DNA of 49,769 nt from an uncultured Clostridia bacterium. Lineage in GTDB: Bacteria > Bacillota > Clostridia > TANB77 > CAG-508. The translations under genes were made by a program, and so were the position numbers. Under the pieces are notes generated by a model. That model was not told the DNA's origin, did not search any database, and worked only from the letters and a program-made list of their open reading frames with translations. Location: contig CALXKE010000013.1 of assembly GCA_944388805.1 (NCBI GenBank), positions 1-49,769 on the forward strand, read 5' to 3'. This document shows, one piece after another, positions 36,139 through 44,835 of this stretch. Each line of letters starts with the position of its first letter. Position 1 is the stretch's first letter.

Positions 36139-38535
36139 ATGAAAAATATAAATGAATTAAATTATAAAGATTTAAAATTTTCTTGTAATCCAAATGTCTT
36201 TAAATTTGAAACCACAGAAGAGTTGGAACCTATACAAGAAGGTATTGGACAAGATAGAGGTATAAAGGCTTTAGAATTTGGAATACAAGTTGATGTAAAA
36301 GGATATAACCTATATCTAGAAGGTCCTAGTGGTGTAGGAAAGACTATGTATACCAAAAATTATTTAGAAAAAATTGCAGCTAAAAAGAAAGTTCCTTCTG
36401 ATTGGTGTTATATATATAATTTTGAAAATCCAAATGAACCAATTGCCGTTGAATTACCAGCAGGTCATGGAAAAGAATTTCAAGAAGCCATGGATGGGTT
36501 TATCAAAGAAATCAAAAAAGATATCAAAAAGACCTTTAATGCAGATGACTTTGAAAAAGAAAAAGCTTTAATCAAACAAGAATATGAAACAAAAAGAGCT
36601 GCTTTGTTAGAAAAGTTAAACACAGATGCCAAAAAATATAATTTTGCTGTAAAATCTGCACAAAATGGTATCTATATGACCCCTATGGTAGATGGAAAGC
36701 CAATAGAAGAAGAAGAATTTGATAAATTAGATGAAACTATTAGACAAGAATATGAGCAAAACTCTTTAATTGTGCAAGAACAAATTATGAATGTGATTGG
36801 GCAAATAAAAGAAATTGAAAGACAATCTGATAAAAAAATATCAGAATGGCAATCCAATGTTGCTCTTTTAACTGTCAATGTGCATATTAATTATTTAAAA
36901 TCAAAATATAAAAGAAATAAAAAAATCAATAAATTTTTAACAGATGTTAAACAAGATGTTTTAAAAAATATTTCAACTTTTTTAGAAGACGATGCGCAGC
37001 CAAATCATTCTGCTAATCAACAAAATCCAGTTATGAAAAAGCCTGACCCTACTTTAAATTATAGAGTTAACTTATTTGTTGATAATTCTACTCGCGAAGG
37101 TGCACCTGTTATTATGGATACCAATTATTCTTATCATAATATTTTTGGTTCACTAGAATATGAAAACTATTATGGTTCTCTAAAAACAGACCATACGATG
37201 TTAAAAGCAGGTTTAATGCAAAAAGCAAATGGTGGATATATTATCTTCCAAGCAAAAGATTTATTATCAAATAGTATGTGTTATGAGGCTTTGAAAAAAG
37301 CTTTAAGAGTAAAAAATATAGGTATAGAAAATACAGCTGATCAACGTTCTTCTATGGTATTAGTTTCTTTAAAACCTGAACCAATTCCTTTAAATTTAAA
37401 GGTTATTCTAATAGGAAATGCCAATATTTATCAAACCTTATTAGCAATGGATTCCGATTTTAGAAAACTATTTAAAATAAAAGTAGAATTTGAAGATGAT
37501 GCTCCTATTACAGAGGACAATGTCAATAAGTTAGCAAGAATTGTTCATGGTTTTTGTGCCCATGAGGAATTACCTCATTTAGATAAAGGTGCAATGGCTA
37601 AGCTTATTGAATATGCTTCTAAGCTTGCTGGTAGTCATCACAAAGTTTCTACTCGTTTTGATGATTTAATGCAAGTTGTTGGTGAATCTGCAACATGGGC
37701 TAAATTATCTAGATCAAAAGTTGTCACAGAAAAATTTGTGCAAAAGGCTCTAGACGAAAGAATAAATAGAGTTAAAAAATATGATACAAAATATATGGAA
37801 ATGATAAAAGAAAATTCTTTGCTAATCAATACTTCTGGATTTGAAGTTGGAACTTTAAATGGATTAACCATTATGAATATGGGAGATTATAGCTTTGGTA
37901 AACCTGCTAAAATAACAGTAAATACCTATACAGGGAAAACTGGTGTTGTCAATATTGAAAGAGAAGTTGAAATCTCTGGTCCTTCTCATTCGAAAGGTGT
38001 TCTAATTCTTACAGGATATCTAGGAGAAATGTTTGCACAAGATATTCCTTTATGTTTAACCGCTAGTATTTGTTTTGAACAATTATATAATGGTGTTGAT
38101 GGAGACAGTGCTTCTAGTACAGAATTATATGGATTACTTTCTAGCCTTTCTGGTATTCCAATCAATCAATCTATTGCTGTTACAGGTTCAGTCAACCAAA
38201 AGGGACAAATTCAACCAATTGGTGGTGTTAATGAAAAAATAGAAGGATTTTTCCAAATCTGTAAAATGCGTGGATTAACTGGAGAGCATGGTGTTATGAT
38301 TCCAATTCAAAATGTAGATAATTTACAATTATCTGATGAAATTATTGAAGCTGTTAAAAATAAACAATTTCATATTTATGCTATTTCTACTATTGAAGAA
38401 GGTATCGAAATCTTAACAGGCGTTCCTGCTGGAAAGAAAGATAAAAATGGAAAATTTCCTGCTGGTACCATTAATGATTTAGTTTACAAGAAATTGAAAT
38501 CATATGCTAAAATAGATTCTTATAATGAAAAATAA
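36139..38535 (+). CDS. Lon-family ATP-dependent protease (YcbZ/LonH-like)
   Basis: Residues 62-69 are the Walker A GPSGVGKT, in an AAA+ domain that is interrupted by a long coiled-coil insert (about 120-330), as in YcbZ-type Lon relatives. The second half has NGGYIIFQAKDLL, the sensor-like ILIGNANIYQTLL and a lid. The C-terminal Lon protease domain (about 570-790) has the catalytic Ser657 in DGDSASSTE and Lys700 in GGVNEKIEG. The Lon N-terminal substrate domain is absent. It degrades proteins in the cytosol; the targets are unknown. AGGAGGT-like GGAGG precedes the ATG. It is 798 aa, usual for the family. Confidence 0.92.
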   Translation: MKNINELNYKDLKFSCNPNVFKFETTEELEPIQEGIGQDRGIKALEFGIQVDVKGYNLYLEGPSGVGKTMYTKNYLEKIAAKKKVPSDWCYIYNFENPNEPIAVELPAGHGKEFQEAMDGFIKEIKKDIKKTFNADDFEKEKALIKQEYETKRAALLEKLNTDAKKYNFAVKSAQNGIYMTPMVDGKPIEEEEFDKLDETIRQEYEQNSLIVQEQIMNVIGQIKEIERQSDKKISEWQSNVALLTVNVHINYLKSKYKRNKKINKFLTDVKQDVLKNISTFLEDDAQPNHSANQQNPVMKKPDPTLNYRVNLFVDNSTREGAPVIMDTNYSYHNIFGSLEYENYYGSLKTDHTMLKAGLMQKANGGYIIFQAKDLLSNSMCYEALKKALRVKNIGIENTADQRSSMVLVSLKPEPIPLNLKVILIGNANIYQTLLAMDSDFRKLFKIKVEFEDDAPITEDNVNKLARIVHGFCAHEELPHLDKGAMAKLIEYASKLAGSHHKVSTRFDDLMQVVGESATWAKLSRSKVVTEKFVQKALDERINRVKKYDTKYMEMIKENSLLINTSGFEVGTLNGLTIMNMGDYSFGKPAKITVNTYTGKTGVVNIEREVEISGPSHSKGVLILTGYLGEMFAQDIPLCLTASICFEQLYNGVDGDSASSTELYGLLSSLSGIPINQSIAVTGSVNQKGQIQPIGGVNEKIEGFFQICKMRGLTGEHGVMIPIQNVDNLQLSDEIIEAVKNKQFHIYAISTIEEGIEILTGVPAGKKDKNGKFPAGTINDLVYKKLKSYAKIDSYNEK

Positions 38536-38542
38536 AATGTTT

Positions 38543-38857
38543 AATTTGAGGGATTTTGGGGACGGACTCATTTTTCCCTTTTTCAAATTTGATTAAAACG
38601 AAAAATATAGAATATAAAAAAATGAAACGATTTTGCGTATCTAAATTTGAAATTAGAAATTCTAAAGAAAAACATGAGGACTGCTCATTTTGCTTAAGCT
38701 TTACAGCAACAATGAGAGAGGCTCATGTTTTTCTTGTAGAATTTCTATGAAAATTTAGCTTATACAAAATTGTGTAATGATTTTATATTCTATATTTTTT
38801 CCATTTCAAAAATTAAAAAAAGGGAAAAATGAGTCCGTCCCCAAAATCCCTCAAATT
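38543..38857. repeat. Complete 315-bp imperfect palindrome of the GGGGACGGACTC family
   Basis: Both ends carry AATTTGAGGGATTTTGGGGA or its complement, then CGGACTCATTTTTCCCTTTTT. Inside, the arms go on pairing through AAAAATATAGAATATAAA and AGAAATTCTAAAGAAAAACAT (imperfect), so that almost the entire element is one hairpin centred near 38700. It has no coding capacity; a short frame across it is an artefact. Its right end touches the stop codon of the DUF4363 gene, its left end is 8 bases after the Lon stop. Confidence 0.9.
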
Positions 38858-39246
38858 TAAAATATATTTTGCAAATTAAAAGAATATTTATCTTCTATAT
38901 GATTTAATATATAAATTCCTTCATTAACTTCTTTTATTGCATTATCATATTCTTTCAACTTTATATAGGTTTTTGTGTTTTCCAAATTTGTTGAAACCTT
39001 TTCAAGTTCCTCATGTTCTATATAATAAGCCAATTTTGAAAACATTTCCTCCCATTGTTTATCAATCTCTTTTTCATGTTTTGCTATTTCCTCTTCATTG
39101 ACTTCTTCTTTATACATTTCTTCTCTTAAATCTGATAATTTTTGATTAATATCTTCTATTGAATTCCTACTATATCCCTGTGTAATACCATTTCCAACAA
39201 ATATTAAAATAAGGATAATTGTACAAATTAAAAATTCTTTTACCAT
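38857..39246 (-). CDS. DUF4363-type membrane-anchored protein
   Basis: The start MVKEFLICTIILILIF is chosen because it comes 1 base after the DUF421 stop codon; a longer frame begins inside that gene. It has one N-terminal membrane helix (4-24) and a helical, Glu/Lys-rich outer part (SDLREEMYKEEVNEEEIAKHEK). DUF421 and DUF4363 genes are commonly paired in clostridia; their joint role is not settled. The stop codon lies within the end of the palindromic repeat. The length is 129 aa. Confidence 0.8.
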   Translation of the reverse strand: MVKEFLICTIILILIFVGNGITQGYSRNSIEDINQKLSDLREEMYKEEVNEEEIAKHEKEIDKQWEEMFSKLAYYIEHEELEKVSTNLENTKTYIKLKEYDNAIKEVNEGIYILNHIEDKYSFNLQNIF

Positions 39247-39247
39247 T

Positions 39248-39928
39248 TTACTTATTTTTTCCTTCCTTTTTCTGACAAAAAATCTGATTTTTTCCATCTA
39301 TCGTCACCACTAATGCCTCTTCTGGTTTTATTTTAAAAGGAACTAATTGCTTTTCTAACCATTTTTCATTTTTTCCTAATTGTTCTAGATTTTTGTACAT
39401 TACTTTTCCATCTATTACTAAATCATATGGAATCCCTTCATATTCTGGTACAATATGAAAGTCTTCTGGCGTCGTTCCTCTTTTTTCTGGTTTTTGAATC
39501 ACCGTTACTTCCCCACTTGTTTCTAATATCGCATATTCTACATCTCCTAAATTAAAAATATTATTTCTTCTAAGTCTTTCCTGTAATTCATTAATCGTAA
39601 ATCTTTCTTTTTTTAAAACTTTTTCATCAATTTTTCCTCTATAAATTAAGATACTTGGTTTTCCACAAATAAATTTTCTTAAAGTAATACTTTTTATATT
39701 GATAACAGAAATCACTAAATGCATTAACAATAATCCTAAAATTGGTACAATTCCATTAAATATAGGGATTCCAATTTCTGTCATAGGAATAGATGCTAAA
39801 TCTGCAATCATAATGGAAATAGCTAATTCAAATGGTTGCATTTGACTAATTTCCCTTTTTCCCATTAGTCTCATAACAATTAATACAATTATGTATAAAA
39901 CAATTGATCTAAAAAAAGTTATTAACAT
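39248..39928 (-). CDS. DUF421 (YetF-like) membrane protein
   Basis: Three membrane helices (about 4-24, 35-55 and 58-80) contain the family signature RLMGKREISQMQPFELAISIMIADLASIPMTE, described here in parts: GKREISQM and IADLASIPM. The cytosolic domain follows with SILIYRGKIDEKVLKKERFT and the typical ALVVTIDGKNQ end. YetF proteins form membrane complexes linked to spore or envelope functions; the mechanism is unknown. It is the first gene of a pair with DUF4363, with GAAGGTG before the ATG. It is 226 aa. Confidence 0.9.
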   Translation of the reverse strand: MLITFFRSIVLYIIVLIVMRLMGKREISQMQPFELAISIMIADLASIPMTEIGIPIFNGIVPILGLLLMHLVISVINIKSITLRKFICGKPSILIYRGKIDEKVLKKERFTINELQERLRRNNIFNLGDVEYAILETSGEVTVIQKPEKRGTTPEDFHIVPEYEGIPYDLVIDGKVMYKNLEQLGKNEKWLEKQLVPFKIKPEEALVVTIDGKNQIFCQKKEGKNK

Positions 39929-40233
39929 ACAAACACCTTCATTTTTTTATTCATATGTTTATTTTTTACATTTTTCAATACTTTTATACTTCATTTTGAA
40001 TAATTATTTTTTTTTTGCAAATACTATTTTTAGAACCTGAAAAAAAGCATTATGAAAGAACAAATCTAGCTTCAACTAGTGATTATTTCTATTTTAATTA
40101 GAGCTCACATTCTTTATTATCTAGTATAAGAAGCATATAAGATTTGTTGACGCGAAAAATTGTAAGCAATTTTTCTGTGCAATATTGTTTTTAGAATATA
40201 TATATTCTAAAAAATCTAAGGAGGTTATCTATT
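39929..40233. other. Intergenic region with two hairpins before the holin-like gene
   Basis: This 305-base divergent gap has no gene. It holds GAAAAATTG / CAATTTTTC (40154-40175) and a perfect palindrome of TTTTTAGAATATATATATTC type (40193-40218), the latter just before the AAGGAGG of the next gene. TTGACG at 40150 may be part of a promoter but no matching -10 is clear. Confidence 0.45.
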
Positions 40234-40608
40234 ATGTCAGAAGCAAGAGGAACCAATACTAAAACAGGTACATCAACAGTTTGGCAGGTAGTTGGTAGAT
40301 TAGTAACAGCTGCTATTGTATTAGCTGTCACAGCCTTTTTCACACCAGGTTTTAGTATCAATAATTTTGCGACACTTATTATAGCTGCAGTGGTTTTGAG
40401 CATTATAGACTATTTAATTGTTAAATTTACAGGCTTACATGCCAGTCCTTTTGGTAAAGGATTTGTAGGTTTTGCTTTAGCTGCAATTACTTTATATGTT
40501 ACACAATTTTTTGTAGCTGGTTATTCAATTTCATGGATTGCCGCTATAATAGGCGCTTTGATTTATGGTGTTGTTGATTATTTCCTTCCTGGAAATCAAT
40601 CAATGTAG
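40234..40608 (+). CDS. Small four-helix membrane protein, YvlD/phage holin 4_2 family
   Basis: The protein has a soluble N-terminal 18 residues (MSEARGTNTKTGTSTVWQ), then four membrane helices (about 20-38, 44-64, 77-93, 98-116) with the repeated pattern FFTPGFSINNF and FFVAGYSISWI. This twofold layout matches PF04020, whose members are often named holins but lie in many chromosomes without phage genes, for example YvlD in Bacillus, linked to envelope stress. No phage genes are near, so a chromosomal envelope role is likelier. AAGGAGG precedes the ATG. Confidence 0.8.
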   Translation: MSEARGTNTKTGTSTVWQVVGRLVTAAIVLAVTAFFTPGFSINNFATLIIAAVVLSIIDYLIVKFTGLHASPFGKGFVGFALAAITLYVTQFFVAGYSISWIAAIIGALIYGVVDYFLPGNQSM

Positions 40609-40616
40609 TAAATGAC

Positions 40617-40655
40617 AAAAAAGAACATTAGATGAAAATCTAATGTTCTTTTCTA
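40617..40655. terminator. Two-way terminator between the holin-like gene and sortase
   Basis: AAGAACATTAGA and TCTAATGTTCTT form a 12-bp perfect stem with a 6-base loop, with A- and T-runs on either side, between convergent genes. Confidence 0.9.
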
Positions 40656-40683
40656 TTATATAAAATTTTTTATCTTTTTTTCA

Positions 40684-41355
40684 TTATTCTGCTCTAGCAA
40701 GTATAATTAATCTCATACTACTATCATCAGTACAAGTTGATAAAGTAACTTCTGGAACGCCTCCCGTATCTCTTGAATAGAAACTTACATCTTCTGGAGT
40801 TGTTTCGAATTTATCATAAATTTTATATGTTAATCTATTTTTTGAATTATCTGTAATATATATAGTATCTCCTATATTTAGTCTTTTATTATTAGAGAAA
40901 AATAATCCATTTCTATAATTATGTCCTGCTATAACTGAATTTCCTACTTGATTAATTCCAGCTCCATATAAAAATCCTACTGATGCTTCCAATGAACTTG
41001 TATTAACTTTTTCTAATATTGGATAATTTATATTAGTTGCTGGTATTTCAATTGTTCCAACTACATTAAACCCTTTAAATGTTGGCATATCATTTCCGGA
41101 GCTACCTGATACTGTATTGGTTTTTTCAATACTATCAATCGGGTTTGTTGCTGTTGTATTACCATCAGAATTTTTATTGCTATCTCCGGTATTATCTGCA
41201 TCATTTGTATAATTCTCAACAAATGCTGATGCTTGATTTTCTAAAGAATATTTTCGATACCAATCATACCCTAAAAACCCTAATAAACCTAATATTGCAA
41301 CAATGACAATTACTAATATTACAGTTAATATTTTACTATATTTACTTTCAAACAT
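40684..41355 (-). CDS. Second sortase
   Basis: One N-terminal membrane helix (9-29) is followed by an Asn/Asp/Thr-rich linker (45-90) and a sortase barrel. The catalytic residues are His145 in VIAGHNY, Cys208 in VTLSTCTDD and Arg215 in SSMRLIILA. Layout and motifs match the sortase at 17143, to which it is clearly related, with many changes. No LPXTG-type protein is beside it, so its substrate lies elsewhere or is shared. GGAGGT precedes the ATG. The length is 223 aa. Confidence 0.92.
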   Translation of the reverse strand: MFESKYSKILTVILVIVIVAILGLLGFLGYDWYRKYSLENQASAFVENYTNDADNTGDSNKNSDGNTTATNPIDSIEKTNTVSGSSGNDMPTFKGFNVVGTIEIPATNINYPILEKVNTSSLEASVGFLYGAGINQVGNSVIAGHNYRNGLFFSNNKRLNIGDTIYITDNSKNRLTYKIYDKFETTPEDVSFYSRDTGGVPEVTLSTCTDDSSMRLIILARAE

Positions 41356-41459
41356 ATCTTTTACCTCCGTAAAATACTAAAATTACCACTACATATATTA
41401 TAGCATGAAATTCAAAAAAAGTACATAGTTTTTTGTCATTTTGTCCAAATAGGGATTTG

Positions 41460-41532
41460 GTGGACAGACTCATTTTTCCCTTTTTCGAATTTAATTAAAA
41501 CGAAAAATATAGAATATAAAAAAGATGAAACA
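41460..41532. repeat. Half copy of the GGGGACGGACTC-family repeat
   Basis: It matches the left arm of the 38543 element (GGGATTTGGTGGACAGACTC, then CATTTTTCCCTTTTT and AAAAATATAGAATATAAA) up to GAAAC and then ends. The right arm is absent. It lies between the sortase promoter and the dehydrogenase stop. Confidence 0.8.
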
Positions 41533-41548
41533 ATAAAGGAAAAAATTC

Positions 41549-42625
41549 TTATTTCACATATTCATTTAATGGTTTTACTCTATAATTTAACTCTCCCATT
41601 TCTTCTGTTGGTACATATCCAGCTTTTGCATTAATGACATCTGGTATTCTATTGACAACAGAAGCACAAGTTAATTCTACAGTAGATGGTCTATTAATAA
41701 TTAATGTTGTATTTGGCTCTCCTTCAATTGTCCATTCATTTTTATCAAAATCTTCTTTAGAGTATACTTTTCCTATACATTGAGTTTCTAATGTAATTCC
41801 TTCTTCTGTTTCTGTTGTTACAACTGCACTCATTCCTGTGGCTGTTCCTGCTTTTACAGTCATTCCCAATGTTGAAGATTCAATATCCTCTGTATAAGTT
41901 TGTGGTACAGTTCTTTGTGTTTGTGATTTTACTGTTAAGCCTAATTTTGCACATAACCAACCATTTACATTCCACATATATGAAGGCAAATATTCTCCCT
42001 TATTAATTACCTCTTGTCTTTCTTGATCTGAAATTCTATCTAAAGATGCTACTTGTTTATCAAATTCTTCTAATGTTAAGCCTGCACCATGTGCTTTTGC
42101 TAATGCGATACCATAATCTTCTACATTATAGCTAGAACTTCCCTTTATTTTGGTAATTTTATGTGTTGAACCAGCAATGCTTGAAATTAATTGTCCCCAG
42201 TAAATGTCTTGGTATCCACTTCCTGTTATCGTACAATTTGTACTTTTTGCCATTTCATCTAATTTTTGCGTTACACCTGGATTCGAATTCTCAGGATAAA
42301 ACGCTTCTTCACAAGTTGTTATTGCATTAATTCCATGTTTCGCGCATAACATAAGTGCTTCTTCTACATCAGCTATTAAACTCATCGTTGTTACAATCGC
42401 TATATCTGGTTTTGTTTCTCTTATGATATTCTCAGCATCTTCTAGTTTAACTACTTTTACACCTTTATTTTCACATCCCATAATCTCTCCAATGTCTTTT
42501 CCTATTACATTTGGATTCACATCAATTGCACCTACAATTTCTGCACCTTTCTCATATACATACCTCATTGTGTATAGACTCATTTTTCCTGTACCATATT
42601 GTAGTACTCTAATTTTTCTATCCAA
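41549..42625 (-). CDS. 2,4-diaminopentanoate-dehydrogenase-like oxidoreductase
   Basis: The start TTG at 42625 (MDRKIRVLQYGTGKM) has AAGGAG 7 bases before it; an upstream GTG overlaps that signal. The N terminus is a Rossmann NAD(P) site (RVLQYGTGKMSLYTMRYV) with an acidic AIDVNP after the second strand, so NAD is possible. The rest fits the dihydrodipicolinate-reductase-like family of clostridial diaminopentanoate dehydrogenase, with CTITGSGYQDIYWGQL. That enzyme belongs to ornithine fermentation; the other genes (ortAB, oraSE) are not here, so the true substrate may be a different amine. The length is 358 aa. Confidence 0.8.
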   Translation of the reverse strand: MDRKIRVLQYGTGKMSLYTMRYVYEKGAEIVGAIDVNPNVIGKDIGEIMGCENKGVKVVKLEDAENIIRETKPDIAIVTTMSLIADVEEALMLCAKHGINAITTCEEAFYPENSNPGVTQKLDEMAKSTNCTITGSGYQDIYWGQLISSIAGSTHKITKIKGSSSYNVEDYGIALAKAHGAGLTLEEFDKQVASLDRISDQERQEVINKGEYLPSYMWNVNGWLCAKLGLTVKSQTQRTVPQTYTEDIESSTLGMTVKAGTATGMSAVVTTETEEGITLETQCIGKVYSKEDFDKNEWTIEGEPNTTLIINRPSTVELTCASVVNRIPDVINAKAGYVPTEEMGELNYRVKPLNEYVK

Positions 42626-42831
42626 AAAAATCACTCCTTCCTATTAATATACATTATTTGCGCTTTATTTAATTATTATACAAATTATTTATAGATTTAA
42701 AATGATAAATTTCAATCCTAAAGAACTTTTGTGCTTTTATTAAAGTATTAATTTAAGTTACTACTGAATCATACAGATTTTTCTCTGCAATGTTACCTAC
42801 TCTTAAATAGAATGGAAAAAACATTTTCCTA

Positions 42832-43524
42832 TTAAGAACAGAATTCATTTATGATATTTGCACATCTCTTTGAAGCCAATTTTAAATTTTCATCAAATGT
42901 TGTTTCATTCCCTCCATCAGGAATATCAGATATACAGCGAATACTAATAAAAGGAATATCATCTAAATAACATACTTGTCCCACAGCAGCACATTCCATA
43001 TCCACAACATCTGCATTAAATTTGGCGTTAATTTTATTTTTCATTTCTATTTGTGTACAAAATATGTCACCAGATGCTACAATTCCCATCTTTATCTGAT
43101 ACATTCTCTCTTCCATATTTTTTATCATATTTTCAAAAGCAGACACCAATCCTCTATCACATATAATTTTATCACCTACACCTGTAATATATCCTTTACT
43201 ATGTCCAAATGCAGTTATATCAAAATCATGCTGAACAACATGTTTTGCAATAACAACATCCCCTATATTTAATAGATAATTAACAGCTCCAGCTGCTCCT
43301 GCATTAATAACAAAGTCCAAATCAAAATTGTCAACTAAAATTTGTGTTGTTCTTGCTGCATTTACTTTTCCTATTCCACTTTTTATCAGCACACAATTTC
43401 TCTTTTGTATTTTTCCAGTTATAAATCGTAAATTATAAATTTGTTTTACCTCTGTGTCTGTCATTAAGTCTAGTATTTCTTGCCTTTCTTCATCCATAGC
43501 CACAACAATACCAATATACTTCAT
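42832..43524 (-). CDS. mtnN: 5'-methylthioadenosine/S-adenosylhomocysteine nucleosidase
   Basis: The enzyme cleaves adenine from MTA and SAH, clearing inhibitors of SAM-dependent enzymes. The start MKYIGIVVAMDEERQ is chosen because GGAGG lies 9 bases before it. Family motifs: GIGKVNAARTTQ, NAGAAGAVN, VDMECAAVGQVC (ribose-binding Met-Glu) and the active-site SDIPDGGNE with its Asp. The length of 230 aa is normal. It is a single-gene unit just beyond the ribosomal-protein terminator; rpoB, usual in this place, is absent. Confidence 0.95.
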   Translation of the reverse strand: MKYIGIVVAMDEERQEILDLMTDTEVKQIYNLRFITGKIQKRNCVLIKSGIGKVNAARTTQILVDNFDLDFVINAGAAGAVNYLLNIGDVVIAKHVVQHDFDITAFGHSKGYITGVGDKIICDRGLVSAFENMIKNMEERMYQIKMGIVASGDIFCTQIEMKNKINAKFNADVVDMECAAVGQVCYLDDIPFISIRCISDIPDGGNETTFDENLKLASKRCANIINEFCS

Positions 43525-43643
43525 AGATATTCCTCCTTTCTTCAATACATATACTTCATTATTGTTAGATTTAATCTTTGCATATAACAAGTTACGTTCT
43601 TTATACCGTCATTATATTATACTTTTTTCTTTTTTTCTACCCT

Positions 43644-43686
43644 AAAATAAAAAAAAGCGCATTATTATATATATAATAACACGCTC
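43644..43686 (-). terminator. Terminator of the ribosomal-protein operon
   Basis: On the minus strand a long stem (AGCG...CGCT around TTATTATATATATAATAA) is followed by eight or more T. It ends the operon directly after rplL. Confidence 0.9.
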
Positions 43687-43704
43687 TCTGTATATTGAAA
43701 CAAA

Positions 43705-44076
43705 TTATTTTAATTCAACAACTGCTCCAACTTCTGCGAATTTAGCTTTTAATTCTTCTGCTTCGTCTTTAGAAACACCTTCTTTAATTGTTTTTGGTGC
43801 TCCATCAACTAATTCTTTAGCTTCTTTTAATCCTAATCCTGTAGCATCTCTAACAACTTTGATAACTTTTATTTTTTGATCTCCAGCTTCTGCTAAAACA
43901 ACATCATAAGATGATTTTTCAGCTGCTGCATCTCCTCCAGCTACTGCTCCAGCTGCTGGTGCAGCTGCTGCTACTGCAGATACTCCATATTTTTCTTCTA
44001 TAGCTTTTACTAAATCAGCTAATTCAACAACTGTTAAGCTGTCGATTTCTTCAATTAATTTTTCTATTTTTTCCAT
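43705..44076 (-). CDS. rplL: Ribosomal protein L7/L12
   Basis: L7/L12 forms the ribosome stalk that recruits elongation factors. The N-terminal dimerisation domain ([27 protein letters not shown], in parts here), the Ala/Gly-rich hinge ([16 protein letters not shown]) and the globular C-terminal domain with [20 protein letters not shown] are clear. The length is 123 aa, as usual. It is the last gene in the operon, 70 bases after rplJ, and is followed by a terminator. Strong AGGAGG before the ATG fits its fourfold synthesis. Confidence 0.98.
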   Translation of the reverse strand: MEKIEKLIEEIDSLTVVELADLVKAIEEKYGVSAVAAAAPAAGAVAGGDAAAEKSSYDVVLAEAGDQKIKVIKVVRDATGLGLKEAKELVDGAPKTIKEGVSKDEAEELKAKFAEVGAVVELK

Positions 44077-44146
44077 TTTAAAATCCTCCTAAATATTTTT
44101 TAGTGATATAAGTTCACCACTCTTATTTTGATATGTTTTATAATTC

Positions 44147-44677
44147 TTAAGCTTCAGCTGGTGCTTCTGCACTTTCAGCTCCTGCTTCTTTTTTAATTCT
44201 TACTTGATCAAGTGCAACTGCAACTTTTGAAATATTTCCAAGTAAAGCTCCAGCAAGCATTGATAATAATGTTTCTCTTGATGGTAATTTTGCTAATGTA
44301 ATGATTTCTTCTGCTGTCATTACTTTACCTTCAATAACTCCACCTTTGATTTTGTAGTAATCATTATCTTTGCTAAAATTGTAAATTGCTTTTGCAGCTC
44401 CTAAGTAATCTTCATTGCTCATAATAACTGCTGTTGGACCTACTAATTTATCCTCTAAACCTTCAATACCACATTCAGCTAATGCTCTTCTTGTAATATT
44501 ATTTTTTATAACAGCATATTTTGCATTTACATTTCTTAAATCTGTTCTTAAGTTTGTTACATCTGAAACATTGATTCCTCTGTAATCTGTTAAAAGTATA
44601 ATTTTAGCTTCTTTCATTTCTGCTGCTAATTTTGATACTTCTTCTTTCTTTTGATTTAGTATTTTTTCACTTGCCAT
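44147..44677 (-). CDS. rplJ: Ribosomal protein L10
   Basis: L10 anchors the L7/L12 dimers on the 50S subunit and represses its own operon through the leader. The N terminus has KEAKIILLTDYRGINVSDVT, then the conserved YAVIKNNITRRALAE and PSRETLLSMLAGALLGN near residue 135. The length is 176 aa. The C terminus ends in an Ala/Glu-rich tail. GGAGGTGA precedes the ATG. The untranslated region in front of it is an L10 leader. Confidence 0.97.
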   Translation of the reverse strand: MASEKILNQKKEEVSKLAAEMKEAKIILLTDYRGINVSDVTNLRTDLRNVNAKYAVIKNNITRRALAECGIEGLEDKLVGPTAVIMSNEDYLGAAKAIYNFSKDNDYYKIKGGVIEGKVMTAEEIITLAKLPSRETLLSMLAGALLGNISKVAVALDQVRIKKEAGAESAEAPAEA

Positions 44678-44704
44678 TTATTTTCACCTCCTATTAGATT
44701 ATTT

Positions 44705-44832
44705 ATATTATAAATAAAAATAAATAACACGCTTATATCCATACCGAGAATATAAAGCGTGTATATCATTAATATATACTTCTTTATCATAACCTCGGTA
44801 GGACTTATGATGCCTACTGTCTTTGGCTAACA
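44705..44832 (-). ncRNA. L10 leader (autoregulatory RNA before rplJ-rplL)
   Basis: The minus-strand RNA between rplA and rplJ carries the family's conserved bits: CCAAAGACAGTAGG soon after the rplA stop, then CCTACCGAGG pairing with the AGTAGG side, followed by stems and a final ACACGC...GCGTGT helix before the rplJ signal. This is the L10(L12)4-binding RNA that lets free L10-L12 complex repress translation. Only its core sequence is checked, not the fold. Confidence 0.88.
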
Positions 44833-44835
44833 ATT

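Noticed and set aside
38556..38750. Plus-strand frame beginning MGTDSFFPF
   Set aside because: It lies wholly inside the 315-bp palindrome and has no RBS; it is a repeat artefact.
40234..40608. Prophage remnant, based on the holin-family protein
   Set aside because: No other phage gene is near, and members of this family are common chromosomal membrane proteins.
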